A stretch of DNA of 64,000 bases. It comes from Saccharothrix saharensis. Lineage in GTDB: Bacteria; Actinomycetota; Actinomycetes; Mycobacteriales; Pseudonocardiaceae. The notes below the pieces were generated by a model, which saw only the letters and a program-made list of their open reading frames with translations, made no database searches and was not told the DNA's origin. The stretch lies in the NCBI RefSeq assembly GCF_006716745.1, contig NZ_VFPP01000001.1:3286001-3350000 (forward strand). The letters run 5' to 3'. Shown in pieces: positions 35,771 through 44,438 of this stretch (position 1 is the stretch's first letter; the number at the start of each line of letters is the position of its first letter). Position numbers and translations under genes: made by a program.

Positions 35771-36915
35771 CGGTGGTTGCGGCCGGACCGCAGCCGCGAG
35801 AACAGACCGCCGCCGCCCTTGCCGTTGTGCGCGAGCGTCGGCTCGTCCTCGCCGCGCACGACGGCCAGCTCGCGCAGCAGCTCGACCTGCCGGGCGTCCA
35901 GCTTGGTCGGCGTCACGACCTCCAGGTGCACGTGCAGGTCGCCACGACCGTCGATGCGACCGCTGGACCGCAGCCGGGGCATGCCGCGCCCGGTGAGCAC
36001 CAGCTCGGTGTTCGGCTGGGTGCCGGGCTCGATCTCCAGCTCCTCGTCGCCGTCCAACGTCTGCAGCGGCAGCACCGCGCCCAGGGCGGCGGTCGTCATC
36101 GGGATGCGGATGGAGCAGTGCAGGTTCGCGCCGTCACGCTCGAAGATCTCGTGCGGCACCTCCTCGACCTCGACGTACAGGTCGCCCGCGGGCCCGCCGC
36201 CGGGGCCGACCTCGCCCTGGCCCGCGAGCCGCACCCGCATGCCCTCGGCCACACCGGCCGGGATCTGCACCGAGATGGTGCGCCGCGAGCGCACCCGGCC
36301 CTCGCCCGCGCACTGCTGGCACGGGTCGGGGATGACCTCGCCGAGGCCGCGGCAGACCGGGCACGGCCGGGCCGTGACGACCTGGCCCAGGAACGAGCGC
36401 TGCACGGACTGGACCTCGCCACGACCACCGCACGTGTCGCAGCGCACCGGGGACGAGCCCTCGGCGCAGCCGCTGCCCACGCACCGGTCGCACAGGATCG
36501 CCGTGTCCACGGTCAACTCGCGCGACGCGCCCGCCGCGCACTCCTCCAGCGTCATCGACAGCCGGATCAGCGCGTCCGAGCCGGGCTGCACGCGGCTGCG
36601 CGGACCTCGTCCGCCACCGCCGCCCGCGCCGAAGAACGCGTCCATGATGTCGCCGAGACCGAACCCCGCGAACGGGTCGCGCATGCCGCCGCCACCGCCG
36701 CCCGGCTCCAACGGGTCGCCGCCCAGGTCGACGACCTGCCGCTTCTTGGGGTCCGACAGGACCTCGTAGGCGGCGGTCACCTCCTTGAAGCGCGCTTCCT
36801 CGTTGGGGTTGACGTCGGGGTGCAGTTGCCGCGCGAGCTTGCGGTAGGCGCGCTTGATCTCGTCGGGAGTCGCGTTCTTGGAGACCCCGAGCGTGCCGTA
36901 GTAGTCCCTCGCCAC
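35767..36915 (-). CDS. dnaJ: molecular chaperone DnaJ (DnaJ2)
   Basis: The 382-residue co-chaperone activates DnaK ATPase. It has the J domain with the HPD motif ([13 protein letters not shown]), a Gly/Phe-rich linker ([14 protein letters not shown]), and four CxxCxGxG zinc repeats ([32 protein letters not shown]). The C-terminal substrate-binding domain is complete. It lies downstream of hrcA with an 82-base gap, so it is the actinobacterial DnaJ2 under HrcA. The GTG start has AGGAGG upstream. Confidence 0.96.
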   Translation of the reverse strand: MARDYYGTLGVSKNATPDEIKRAYRKLARQLHPDVNPNEEARFKEVTAAYEVLSDPKKRQVVDLGGDPLEPGGGGGGMRDPFAGFGLGDIMDAFFGAGGGGGRGPRSRVQPGSDALIRLSMTLEECAAGASRELTVDTAILCDRCVGSGCAEGSSPVRCDTCGGRGEVQSVQRSFLGQVVTARPCPVCRGLGEVIPDPCQQCAGEGRVRSRRTISVQIPAGVAEGMRVRLAGQGEVGPGGGPAGDLYVEVEEVPHEIFERDGANLHCSIRIPMTTAALGAVLPLQTLDGDEELEIEPGTQPNTELVLTGRGMPRLRSSGRIDGRGDLHVHLEVVTPTKLDARQVELLRELAVVRGEDEPTLAHNGKGGGGLFSRLRSGRNHR

Positions 36916-36997
36916 CGTGTTTCCTCCTGCGAACGCGCTTCGTCACGCGCTCGCTCGCTTGCGAAACGTCCTGCGGGACCGCGGTGTTCCCCCGCCG

Positions 36998-38020
36998 TCA
37001 CCGTCCGGTCAAGATCTCCCCCACGTAGTTGGCGACCGCTCGCACCGCCGCCATCGTGCCGGGGTAGTCCATGCGGGTCGGCCCGACCACGCCCATGCCG
37101 CCGAGCAGGTTGTCCCGGCTGCCGTAGCCGATGGACACGACCGAGGTGCTGCGCATCTCGGCCGCTTCGTTCTCCTCGCCGATGTGCACCAGGATCCGGC
37201 CGGGGTCGCGGGCCGAGGCGAGCAGCTTGAGCACCACGACCTGCTCCTCCAGCGCCTCCAGCACCTGGCGCAGGGAACCCGGGAAGTCTGCCACGTTGCG
37301 GGTGAGGTTCGCCGTGCCACCCAGCACCAGGCGTTCCTCGGGGTGCTCGACCAGCGACTCGATCAGCACCGTGCTCACCCGCAGCACGATGTCGCGCAGG
37401 TCACCGGGCGCGTCGCCGGGCAGCTTCGCGACCTCGGCCGAGGCGTCGGACAGGCGCTTGCCGACCATGGCGCCGTTGAGCATGGACCGGATGCGGGCCA
37501 CGTTGTCCTCGGTGATCACGTCGCCGAGGTCGACCGAGCGCTGGTCGACGCGGCCGGTGTCGGTGATCAGCACCAGCATCAGCCGGGCCGGTGTGATGGC
37601 GAGCACTTCGATGTGCCGGACCGTGGAGCGGCTCAGGGTGGGGTACTGGATGACGGCGACCTGCCGGGTGAGCTGGGCCAGCAGCCGGACGCTGCGGCGC
37701 AGCACGTCGTCGAGGTCGTAGGCGCCTTCGAGGAAGTTCTGGATGGCCTTGCGCTCGGGCGTGGACAGCGGCTTGACCTCGCTGAGCCGGTCCACGAACA
37801 GTCGGTAGCCCTTGTCGGTGGGCACGCGGCCGGCGCTGGTGTGGGGCTGGGTGATGTACCCGTCCTCCTCCAGCGACGCCATGTCGTTGCGGACCGTCGC
37901 GCTCGACACGCCCAGGTTGTGCCGCTCCACCAGGGCCTTCGAACCGACCGGCTCCTGGTTCGACACGTAGTCGGCGACGATCGCGCGCAGTACCTCGAAC
38001 CGGCGCTCATCGGCGTTCAC
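36998..38020 (-). CDS. hrcA: heat-inducible transcription repressor HrcA
   Basis: HrcA represses class I heat-shock genes by binding CIRCE. The 340-residue protein starts [15 protein letters not shown] with a winged HTH ([20 protein letters not shown]), then the HrcA core with [14 protein letters not shown] and [26 protein letters not shown] chose GTG 38020, which has TGGAGG 8 bases upstream; the GTG at 38029 overlaps that Shine-Dalgarno. I saw no CIRCE element upstream of this gene. Confidence 0.96.
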   Translation of the reverse strand: MNADERRFEVLRAIVADYVSNQEPVGSKALVERHNLGVSSATVRNDMASLEEDGYITQPHTSAGRVPTDKGYRLFVDRLSEVKPLSTPERKAIQNFLEGAYDLDDVLRRSVRLLAQLTRQVAVIQYPTLSRSTVRHIEVLAITPARLMLVLITDTGRVDQRSVDLGDVITEDNVARIRSMLNGAMVGKRLSDASAEVAKLPGDAPGDLRDIVLRVSTVLIESLVEHPEERLVLGGTANLTRNVADFPGSLRQVLEALEEQVVVLKLLASARDPGRILVHIGEENEAAEMRSTSVVSIGYGSRDNLLGGMGVVGPTRMDYPGTMAAVRAVANYVGEILTGR

Positions 38021-38087
38021 GCACGTCACCTCCAGGACGGACCGAGCTGCTTCACCTTGAGTTTACGGAGCTTGCGGCCCGGATCGG

Positions 38088-38132
38088 AAAAACCGTTCGC
38101 CGGGCTTCGGTGCGGCGCCGGAGCGGGCCCGG
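38088..38132 (-). terminator. possible weak terminator after hemW
   Basis: On the minus strand GCC-rich arms CCGGGC (38132-38127) and GCCCGG (38105-38100) flank a GC-rich loop. Seven bases later come five T residues (38092-38088). This would separate hemW from hrcA-dnaJ-rsmE. The stem is short and the U-tract distant, so confidence is low. Confidence 0.35.
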
Positions 38133-38135
38133 TGG

Positions 38136-39350
38136 TCAGGTGAGCCGGCGCACGACCGCGTCGGCGAGCAGGCGGCCCCGGTCGGTGAGGACGCAGCGGC
38201 CGAGGTCGAGGGCGGTGTGGTCCAGCAGGCCGTCGGCGGCGGCGGACTTGGCCTCGGCCTGCCCGTCGGCGTCGAGGCCGTCCAGCGGCAGGCCGGTGGC
38301 CAGGCGCAGCTCCAGCAGCACGCGTTCCACCCGGCGGTCGTCGTCGTCGAGGAGCTCGCGGCCGACGGCGGGTGACGTGCCGGCGGCCAGCAGTTCGGCG
38401 TACTTCGCCGGGTGCTTGACGTTCCACCAGCGCACGCCGCCGACGTGGCTGTGCGCGCCGGGGCCCGCGCCCCACCAGTCGGCGCCCTGCCAGTACAGCA
38501 GGTTGTGCCGGCACGCGGCCTCGGCCGACGCCGCCCAGTTCGACACCTCGTACCAGGTCAGGCCCTGCGCGGTCATGGCCGCGTCGATCAGCTCGTACTT
38601 GTCCGCCAGCACGTCGTCGTCCGGCATCGGCAGCTCGCCGCGCCGCACCCGGCGGGCCAGTGCCGTGCCCTCCTCCACGATCAGCGCGTACGCCGACACG
38701 TGGTCGACACCGGCGCTGCGCACGGCGTCCAACGACGCCTGGAGGTCCGCGACGGTCTCCCCCGGCGTGCCGTAGATGAGGTCGAGGTTCACGTGGTCGA
38801 ACCCGGCCGTGCGGGCCTCCCGCGCGGCGGCCACCGGGCGACCGGGGGTGTGCGCGCGGTCCAGCACGGCCAGCACGTGGCGGGCGGCCGACTGCATGCC
38901 GAGCGACACCCGGGTGTAACCCGCGTCACGGATGGCGGCGAAGAACTCCGGCGACGTGGACTCCGGGTTGGACTCCGTGGTCACCTCCGCGCCCGCCGAG
39001 AGGCCGAACGAGGACCGCACCGCGTCGAGCACCTGGCCCAACCCCGTTGCGCCGAGCAGCGACGGTGTGCCACCGCCCACGAACACCGTGTCCGCCGCCG
39101 GCGGGTCGCCCAGCACGGACGCCGCGAGGTCCAGTTCCCGCCGCAGCCCCTCCAGCCAGGACGCCGGCGAGGCGGAAGTGCCCAGCTCACCGGCGGTGTA
39201 GGTGTTGAAGTCGCAGTAGCCGCACCGGGTCGCGCAGAACGGGACGTGCACGTACACCCCGAACGGGCGGTCACCCAGACCGGTGAGCGCGGACGCGGGC
39301 AGGGAGCCGTCGGGGGGCGCGGGGTCACCGATCGGCAGAGCGGAGGGCAT
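38136..39350 (-). CDS. hemW: radical SAM protein HemW (HemN-like)
   Basis: HemW is a haem chaperone of the coproporphyrinogen III dehydrogenase-like radical SAM family. The 404-residue protein has GVYVHVPFCATRCGYCDFNTY with the CxxxCxxC iron-sulfur motif, FVGGGTPSLL, ESNPEST, GMQSAARHVLAVLDR and LDLIYGTPGET. I chose ATG 39350 because actinobacterial relatives begin MPSALPxGD. It is divergent from the sulfate-reduction operon leader by 93 bases. Confidence 0.95.
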   Translation of the reverse strand: MPSALPIGDPAPPDGSLPASALTGLGDRPFGVYVHVPFCATRCGYCDFNTYTAGELGTSASPASWLEGLRRELDLAASVLGDPPAADTVFVGGGTPSLLGATGLGQVLDAVRSSFGLSAGAEVTTESNPESTSPEFFAAIRDAGYTRVSLGMQSAARHVLAVLDRAHTPGRPVAAAREARTAGFDHVNLDLIYGTPGETVADLQASLDAVRSAGVDHVSAYALIVEEGTALARRVRRGELPMPDDDVLADKYELIDAAMTAQGLTWYEVSNWAASAEAACRHNLLYWQGADWWGAGPGAHSHVGGVRWWNVKHPAKYAELLAAGTSPAVGRELLDDDDRRVERVLLELRLATGLPLDGLDADGQAEAKSAAADGLLDHTALDLGRCVLTDRGRLLADAVVRRLT

Positions 39351-39443
39351 GCCTCCCATTGTCCCATCTACCAGCGGCGCAACCCCGTCCCACGATGCGG
39401 ATGGCGGTGGACCACGAGATGGACGCGTGGCACGCTGACTGAC

Positions 39444-39530
39444 ATGACATCGACCGGAGTGCGCCTGGTGGTCCGCCGCCACGTCGACTTCCGGCGTGTC
39501 TCCAGCGCGATGTGCCGTCGTTCGGCATAA
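39444..39530 (+). CDS. leader peptide of the sulfate-reduction operon
   Basis: ATG 39444 opens 28 codons ending at TAA 39530. The peptide has the conserved block RRHVDFRRVSSAMC followed by RRSA, recognised in many actinobacterial upstream short ORFs as a putative leader peptide. Cysteine-responsive attenuator short ORFs are known before sulfur genes in mycobacteria; this one has only a single Cys codon near its end. No Shine-Dalgarno precedes the ATG and a CACGCT -10-like element ends 7 bases earlier, so it may be leaderless. The sulfite reductase starts 112 bases downstream. Confidence 0.8.
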   Translation: MTSTGVRLVVRRHVDFRRVSSAMCRRSA

Positions 39531-39563
39531 CCCGCGCCTGCCTTTTTGTTCCCGTCGGCGCCG

Positions 39564-39615
39564 GGTGCGCTGACGAGACCCCCACCACGGCTCCACCGGG
39601 ACTCGCACGCGCACC
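39564..39615 (+). promoter_or_regulatory. stem-forming segment between leader peptide and sulfite reductase
   Basis: GGTGCGC (39564-39570) pairs perfectly with GCGCACC (39609-39615). The pairing lies between the leader peptide stop and the Shine-Dalgarno GGAGG (39632-39636) of the reductase. It could be one of the alternative structures of an attenuator controlled by leader translation. No competing partner was worked out. Confidence 0.4.
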
Positions 39616-39642
39616 AGCGCCCCGAATCCCCGGAGGACGAGG

Positions 39643-41325
39643 ATGGTCCCCCCGACGACGACGCCTCAGCGCACCAAGCAGCGCCGAGGTGAGGGACAGT
39701 GGGCGCTGGGCTACCGCGAGCCGTTGAACCCGAACGAGCGGAGCAAGAAGGACGACAACCCGCTCAACGTCCGGTCGCGGATCGAGAACATCTACGCCCA
39801 CGGCGGCTTCGACTCGATCGACCCGGCCGACCTGCGTGGCCGTTTCCGCTGGTACGGCCTGTACACCCAGCGCAAGCCGGGCATCGACGGCGGCCGCACG
39901 GCCACGTTGGAGCCCGAAGAGCTGGACGACGAGTACTTCATGCTGCGCGTCCGCATCGACGGCGGCCGGCTCACCACGCAGCAGCTCGCCCTGATCGGCG
40001 AGCTGTCCCAGACCTACGCGCGGGACACGGCCGACATCACCGACCGGCAGAACGTGCAGTACCACTGGATCCGCATCGAGGACGTCCCGACGATCTGGCG
40101 GAAGCTGGAGGACGCGGGCCTGACCACGATGGAGGCCTGCGGCGACAGCCCGCGCGTGATCCTCGGCTCGCCGGTGGCGGGCATCGCGGCGGACGAGGTG
40201 GTCGACGGCACGCCCGCGATCGACGAGATCCTGCGCCGCTACATCGGCGACCCGCGCTTCTCGAACCTGCCGCGCAAGTTCAAGACGGCGATCTCGGGCC
40301 TGCCGGACGTGGCGCACGAGATCCACGACGTGGCGTTCGTCGGCGTGGACCACCCGGAGCACGGCCCGGGCTTCGACCTGTGGGTCGGCGGCGGCCTGTC
40401 CACCAACCCGATGATCGGCAAGCGGCTGGGCGCCTGGGTGCCGTCCGAGGAGGTGCCGGAGGTGTGGGAGGGCGTGATCAGCGTCTTCCGCGACTACGGC
40501 TACCGCCGGCTGCGGCACCGGGCCCGGATCAAGTTCCTGGTCGCGGACTGGGGCGTCGACAAGTTCAGGGAAGTGCTCGAAACCGAGTACCTCAAGCGGA
40601 AGATGATCGACGGCCCCGCGCCGGAGAACCCCGCGGTCCCGCGCGACCACATCGGCGTGCACAAGCAGAAGGACGGCTTGTTCTACGTCGGCGCGGCCCC
40701 GATCGCGGGCCGGGTGTCCGGTTCCACGCTGGTCGAGGTGGCCAAGGTGGCCGAGCGGGCCGGTTCGGGCCGGGTGCGGCTCACGCCGCAGCAGAAGCTC
40801 GTGGTGCTGGACGTGCCCGAGGCCGAGGTGAAGACCCTCCAGGCGGACCTGGCGAAGCTGGGGTTGCAGACCGAGCCGTCGCCGTGGCGGCGGGGCGTGA
40901 TGGCGTGCACCGGCATCGAGTTCTGCAAGCTCGCGATCGTCGAGACCAAGGCGCGCGCGGTGGAGCTGGTGGCCGCGCTGGAGTCCCGGCTGGCCGACGT
41001 CGTGGCGGGCGTCGCCGAGCCGATCTCCGTGCACATCAACGGCTGCCCCAACTCGTGCGCCCGCATCCAGACCGCGGACATCGGGCTCAAGGGCCAGATC
41101 GTCACCGACGCCGACGGCAACCAGGTCGAGGGCTTCCAGGTGCACCTGGGCGGCGGGCTCGGCCTGGACGCCGGGTTCGGCCGCAAGCTGCGCGGCCACA
41201 AGGTCACCGCCGCCGAGCTGTCGGACTACGTCGAGCGGGTGGTGCGCAACTTCGTCGCCAAGCGCGAGGCGGACGAGCGGTTCGCGCAGTGGGTCGCCCG
41301 CGCGGACGAGGCGGACCTGAAATGA
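39643..41325 (+). CDS. sirA: ferredoxin-dependent assimilatory sulfite (nitrite) reductase
   Basis: This sirohaem/4Fe-4S enzyme reduces sulfite to sulfide with electrons from ferredoxin. The 560-residue protein has two ferrodoxin-like halves, RFRWYGLYTQRKPG and TMEACGDSPRVI in the first. The cluster ligands are CTGIEFCKLAI and NGCPNSCARIQ. The Tyr and Cys positions known to be cross-linked in M. tuberculosis SirA/NirA seem present in YGLYTQ and MEACGD. The neighbouring cysHDN genes support sulfite rather than nitrite as substrate. GGAGG lies 6 bases before the ATG. Confidence 0.95.
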   Translation: MVPPTTTPQRTKQRRGEGQWALGYREPLNPNERSKKDDNPLNVRSRIENIYAHGGFDSIDPADLRGRFRWYGLYTQRKPGIDGGRTATLEPEELDDEYFMLRVRIDGGRLTTQQLALIGELSQTYARDTADITDRQNVQYHWIRIEDVPTIWRKLEDAGLTTMEACGDSPRVILGSPVAGIAADEVVDGTPAIDEILRRYIGDPRFSNLPRKFKTAISGLPDVAHEIHDVAFVGVDHPEHGPGFDLWVGGGLSTNPMIGKRLGAWVPSEEVPEVWEGVISVFRDYGYRRLRHRARIKFLVADWGVDKFREVLETEYLKRKMIDGPAPENPAVPRDHIGVHKQKDGLFYVGAAPIAGRVSGSTLVEVAKVAERAGSGRVRLTPQQKLVVLDVPEAEVKTLQADLAKLGLQTEPSPWRRGVMACTGIEFCKLAIVETKARAVELVAALESRLADVVAGVAEPISVHINGCPNSCARIQTADIGLKGQIVTDADGNQVEGFQVHLGGGLGLDAGFGRKLRGHKVTAAELSDYVERVVRNFVAKREADERFAQWVARADEADLK

Positions 41326-41480
41326 GCGAGCGCGCTACGCCCTTCTACTGCCCGTATTGCGGCGACGAGGACCTCCGTCCGCAGGAGGAGCCGAGCTACT
41401 CGTGGCTCTGCGCCTCCTGCCGCCGCGTGTTCACCGTGAAGTTCGTTGGTCTCAACCTTCCTCAGGAGGTGCAGCGATGA
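41322..41480 (+). CDS. 52-residue Cys4 zinc-ribbon protein of the cys operon
   Basis: This tiny protein has two CxxC pairs, FYCPYCGDEDL and WLCASCRRVFTV, spaced as a zinc ribbon or rubredoxin-like knuckle. It overlaps sirA by four bases (ATGA) and cysH by four bases (ATGA), so it is translationally wired between the two redox enzymes. It could bind zinc, or iron and carry electrons to sulfite or APS reductase. The function is unknown. Confidence 0.85.
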   Translation: MSERATPFYCPYCGDEDLRPQEEPSYSWLCASCRRVFTVKFVGLNLPQEVQR

Positions 41481-42178
41481 CCGCCCCCACCCGGGTCGAG
41501 GAACTGAAGGTGATCGCCGAGGCCGCTTCGGTCGAGCTGGCGGATGCCAGTGCCGAAGAGGCGCTCGCGTGGACCGCCCGCACGTTCGGCGAGAGCTGGA
41601 TCGTCGCGTCGAACATGCAGGACGCCGTCCTGGTCGACCTCGCCGCCAAGGTCAAGCCGGACGTGGACGTGCTGTTCCTGGAGACCGGCTACCACTTCGC
41701 CGAGACCATCGGCACGCGGGACGCCGTCGACCTGGTCTACCCCGAGGTGCACATCGTCAACGCCGCGGCCGAGCAGTCGGTGGCCGACCAGGAGGCCGAG
41801 TTCGGCCTGCTGAACCGGACCGACCCGAACCGGTGCTGCCAACTGCGCAAGGTCATCCCGCTCCAGCGGACCCTGAAGAACTACGACGCGTGGGTCACCG
41901 GCGTGCGCCGCGTGGACGCGCCGACCCGGGCGAACACGCCGATCGTCCAGTGGGACGACCGCAACGGGCTGGTGAAGGTCAACCCGATCGCGCCCTGGTC
42001 CGACGAGCAGTTCAACGCCTACATCGCCGAGCACGGGATCCTGGAGAACCCCTTGGTGCAGGCGGGTTACCCCTCCATCGGCTGCGCTCCGTGCACCGCG
42101 AAGCCGTTGCCGGGCGCCGACGCCCGCAGCGGCCGGTGGGCCGGGCTGGCCAAGACCGAATGCGGGTTGCACGGATGA
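41477..42178 (+). CDS. cysH: adenylylsulfate (APS) reductase
   Basis: CysH reduces APS to sulfite. The 233-residue protein has the PAPS-reductase fold (LFLETGYHFAETI) and the paired cysteines CCQLRK and GCAPCT that hold the 4Fe-4S cluster in APS-specific reductases. The catalytic Cys is in ECGLHG at the C-terminus. AGGAGG precedes the ATG. It overlaps both neighbours by four bases. Confidence 0.96.
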   Translation: MTAPTRVEELKVIAEAASVELADASAEEALAWTARTFGESWIVASNMQDAVLVDLAAKVKPDVDVLFLETGYHFAETIGTRDAVDLVYPEVHIVNAAAEQSVADQEAEFGLLNRTDPNRCCQLRKVIPLQRTLKNYDAWVTGVRRVDAPTRANTPIVQWDDRNGLVKVNPIAPWSDEQFNAYIAEHGILENPLVQAGYPSIGCAPCTAKPLPGADARSGRWAGLAKTECGLHG

Positions 42179-43080
42179 CCACCGCGACAGCTCTGGACAC
42201 GTTGGACCGCCTGGAGTCCGAGGCGATCCACATCTTCCGCGAGGTGGCGGGCGAGTTCGACCGGCCGGTGATCCTCTTCTCCGGCGGCAAGGACTCGACC
42301 CTGCTGCTGCACCTGGCGGTGAAGGCGTTCTGGCCCGCGCCGGTGCCGTTCCCGCTGCTGCACGTGGACACCGGGCACAACTTCGAGGAAGTCATCGAGT
42401 TCCGCGACAAGGTCGTGGCGCAGCACGGGCTGCGGCTGGAAGTCGCCAAGGTGCAGGACTACATCGACGACGGCCGGCTGGCCGAGCGCCCCGACGGCAC
42501 CCGCAACCCGTTGCAGACCGTGCCGCTGCTGGACGCGATCACCAACCACAGGTTCGACGCGGTGTTCGGCGGCGGTCGCCGGGACGAGGAGCGGGCCCGC
42601 GCCAAGGAGCGGATCTTCAGCCTGCGCAACGCGTTCGGCCAGTGGGAGCCGCGCCGGCAGCGCCCGGAGCTGTGGAACCTCTACAACGGCCGGCACCGCC
42701 CGGGCGAGCACGTCCGCGTGTTCCCGCTGTCCAACTGGACCGAGCTGGACGTGTGGCACTACATCGCCCGGGAGGGCATCGAGCTGCCGTCGATCTACTA
42801 CGCCCACCGGCGCGAGGTGTACCTGCGCGACGGGATGTGGCTGGCGGAAGGCCCGTGGGGCGGTCCGCGCGAGGGCGAGCGGAAGATCGAGAAGACCGTC
42901 CGCTACCGGACCGTCGGCGACGGGTCGTGCACCGGCGCGGTCGAGTCCGACGCCACCGACATCTCCGCCGTCATCGCCGAGGTGGCGGCCAGCAGGCTCA
43001 CCGAGCGCGGCGCGACCCGCGCGGACGACCGGCTGTCCGAGGCCGCCATGGAAGACCGCAAGCGGGAGGGCTACTTCTAG
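42175..43080 (+). CDS. cysD: sulfate adenylyltransferase subunit 2
   Basis: CysD forms APS from sulfate and ATP together with the GTPase CysN. The 301-residue protein has the PP-loop VILFSGGKDSTLLLHL, LHVDTGHNFEEV, and AVFGGGRRDEERARAKERIFSLR, and the C-terminal RTVGDGSCTGAVESDA. It overlaps cysH by four bases and its stop codon abuts the cysN start. Confidence 0.97.
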   Translation: MTTATALDTLDRLESEAIHIFREVAGEFDRPVILFSGGKDSTLLLHLAVKAFWPAPVPFPLLHVDTGHNFEEVIEFRDKVVAQHGLRLEVAKVQDYIDDGRLAERPDGTRNPLQTVPLLDAITNHRFDAVFGGGRRDEERARAKERIFSLRNAFGQWEPRRQRPELWNLYNGRHRPGEHVRVFPLSNWTELDVWHYIAREGIELPSIYYAHRREVYLRDGMWLAEGPWGGPREGERKIEKTVRYRTVGDGSCTGAVESDATDISAVIAEVAASRLTERGATRADDRLSEAAMEDRKREGYF

Positions 43081-44424
43081 ATGAGCGACCTGTTGAGGTT
43101 GGCGACGGCGGGCAGCGTGGACGACGGCAAGTCCACGCTGGTCGGCAGGTTGCTGTACGACACCAAGTCGGTGCTGGCCGACACGCTCGACGCGGTGCAC
43201 CGCGCCAGCGCCGACCGCGGCCTGACCACGCCCGACCTGTCGTTGCTGGTCGACGGCCTGCGCTCGGAGCGCGAGCAGGGCATCACCATCGACGTGGCGT
43301 ACCGCTACTTCGCCACGCCCAAGCGCTCGTTCGTGCTGGCCGACACCCCCGGCCACGTGCAGTACACCCGCAACACGGTGACCGGCGCGTCCACCGCCCA
43401 GCTCGGCGTGCTGCTGGTCGACGCGCGCAAGGGCGTCATCGAGCAGACCAGGCGGCACGCGGCCGTGCTGGCGCTGCTGGGCGTGCCGCGCCTGGTGCTG
43501 GCGGTCAACAAGATCGACCTGGTGGACTTCGACGAGGTCACGTTCTCCCGCATCGCCAAGGAGTTCACCGCGCACGCCACCGCCCTCGGGTACGCCGAGG
43601 ACGCCGTGGTGGAGATCCCGGTGTCCGCGCTGGCGGGCGACAACGTGGTGGAGCGCTCGACGCGGACCCCCTGGTACGACGGCCCGACGCTGCTGGAGCA
43701 CCTGGAGTCGGTGCCGGTGGAGCCGGACGCGCACGACGCGCCGTTCCGCTTCCCGGTCCAGTACGTGATCCGCCCGCGCACCGCCGAGCACCCGGACTAC
43801 CGCGGCTACGCGGGCCAGGTCGCGGCGGGCACCGTGCGGGTCGGCGACGAGATCGCCGTGCTGCCCGCCGGCCTGCGGTCCACCGTCACCGGCATCGACA
43901 CCGCCGACGGCCCGCTGCCGGAAGCCTCCTCGGGCCAGTCGGTGACGCTGCTGCTGGCGCACGACCTCGACATCTCCCGCGGCGACCTGATCTCCGCCGC
44001 GGGCGACCAGCCGACGGTGACCGACGAGTTCGAGGCCACGGTGTGCTGGCTGTCGGAGAAGGCGCTGACGCCGGGCGCCCGGGTGCTGGTCAAGCACGGC
44101 ACGCGGACCGTGCAGGCGATCGTCACCGAGCTGCGCACCCGGTTCGACGAGCAGAAGCTCGCCAGCACCGACGCGCCCGGCTCGCTGAGCCTCAACGAGA
44201 TCGGCCAGGTCGCGGTCCGCACGGCCGAGCCGATCCCGGTGGACGACTACGCGAAGGACCGCCGCACGGGTGCGTTCCTGGTGATCGACGCCGCCGACGG
44301 CAGCACGTTGGCGGCAGGGCTCGTGGGTGCCCCGCTGCCGGAGGTGGACGGCGTGGAGAGCTGTACCGAGGGCGGCGACGCCGCCCAACCCGACAGCCAC
44401 GCCCTCGTGTCCCCCGGTCCCTGA
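43081..44424 (+). CDS. cysN: sulfate adenylyltransferase subunit 1 (GTPase)
   Basis: The 447-residue elongation-factor-like GTPase drives APS synthesis. It has G1 GSVDDGKSTLVGRLL, G2/G3 REQGITIDVAYRYF and LADTPGHVQYTRN, and G4 NKIDL. It lacks the fused CysC kinase domain found in mycobacterial CysNC, consistent with a pathway that goes through APS rather than PAPS. Confidence 0.97.
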   Translation: MSDLLRLATAGSVDDGKSTLVGRLLYDTKSVLADTLDAVHRASADRGLTTPDLSLLVDGLRSEREQGITIDVAYRYFATPKRSFVLADTPGHVQYTRNTVTGASTAQLGVLLVDARKGVIEQTRRHAAVLALLGVPRLVLAVNKIDLVDFDEVTFSRIAKEFTAHATALGYAEDAVVEIPVSALAGDNVVERSTRTPWYDGPTLLEHLESVPVEPDAHDAPFRFPVQYVIRPRTAEHPDYRGYAGQVAAGTVRVGDEIAVLPAGLRSTVTGIDTADGPLPEASSGQSVTLLLAHDLDISRGDLISAAGDQPTVTDEFEATVCWLSEKALTPGARVLVKHGTRTVQAIVTELRTRFDEQKLASTDAPGSLSLNEIGQVAVRTAEPIPVDDYAKDRRTGAFLVIDAADGSTLAAGLVGAPLPEVDGVESCTEGGDAAQPDSHALVSPGP

Positions 44425-44438
44425 GAGGTCTCCCGATC

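Noticed and set aside
36916-38100. CIRCE element near hrcA or dnaJ
   Set aside because: I looked for TTAGCACTC-N9-GAGTGCTAA in the gaps and found nothing close.
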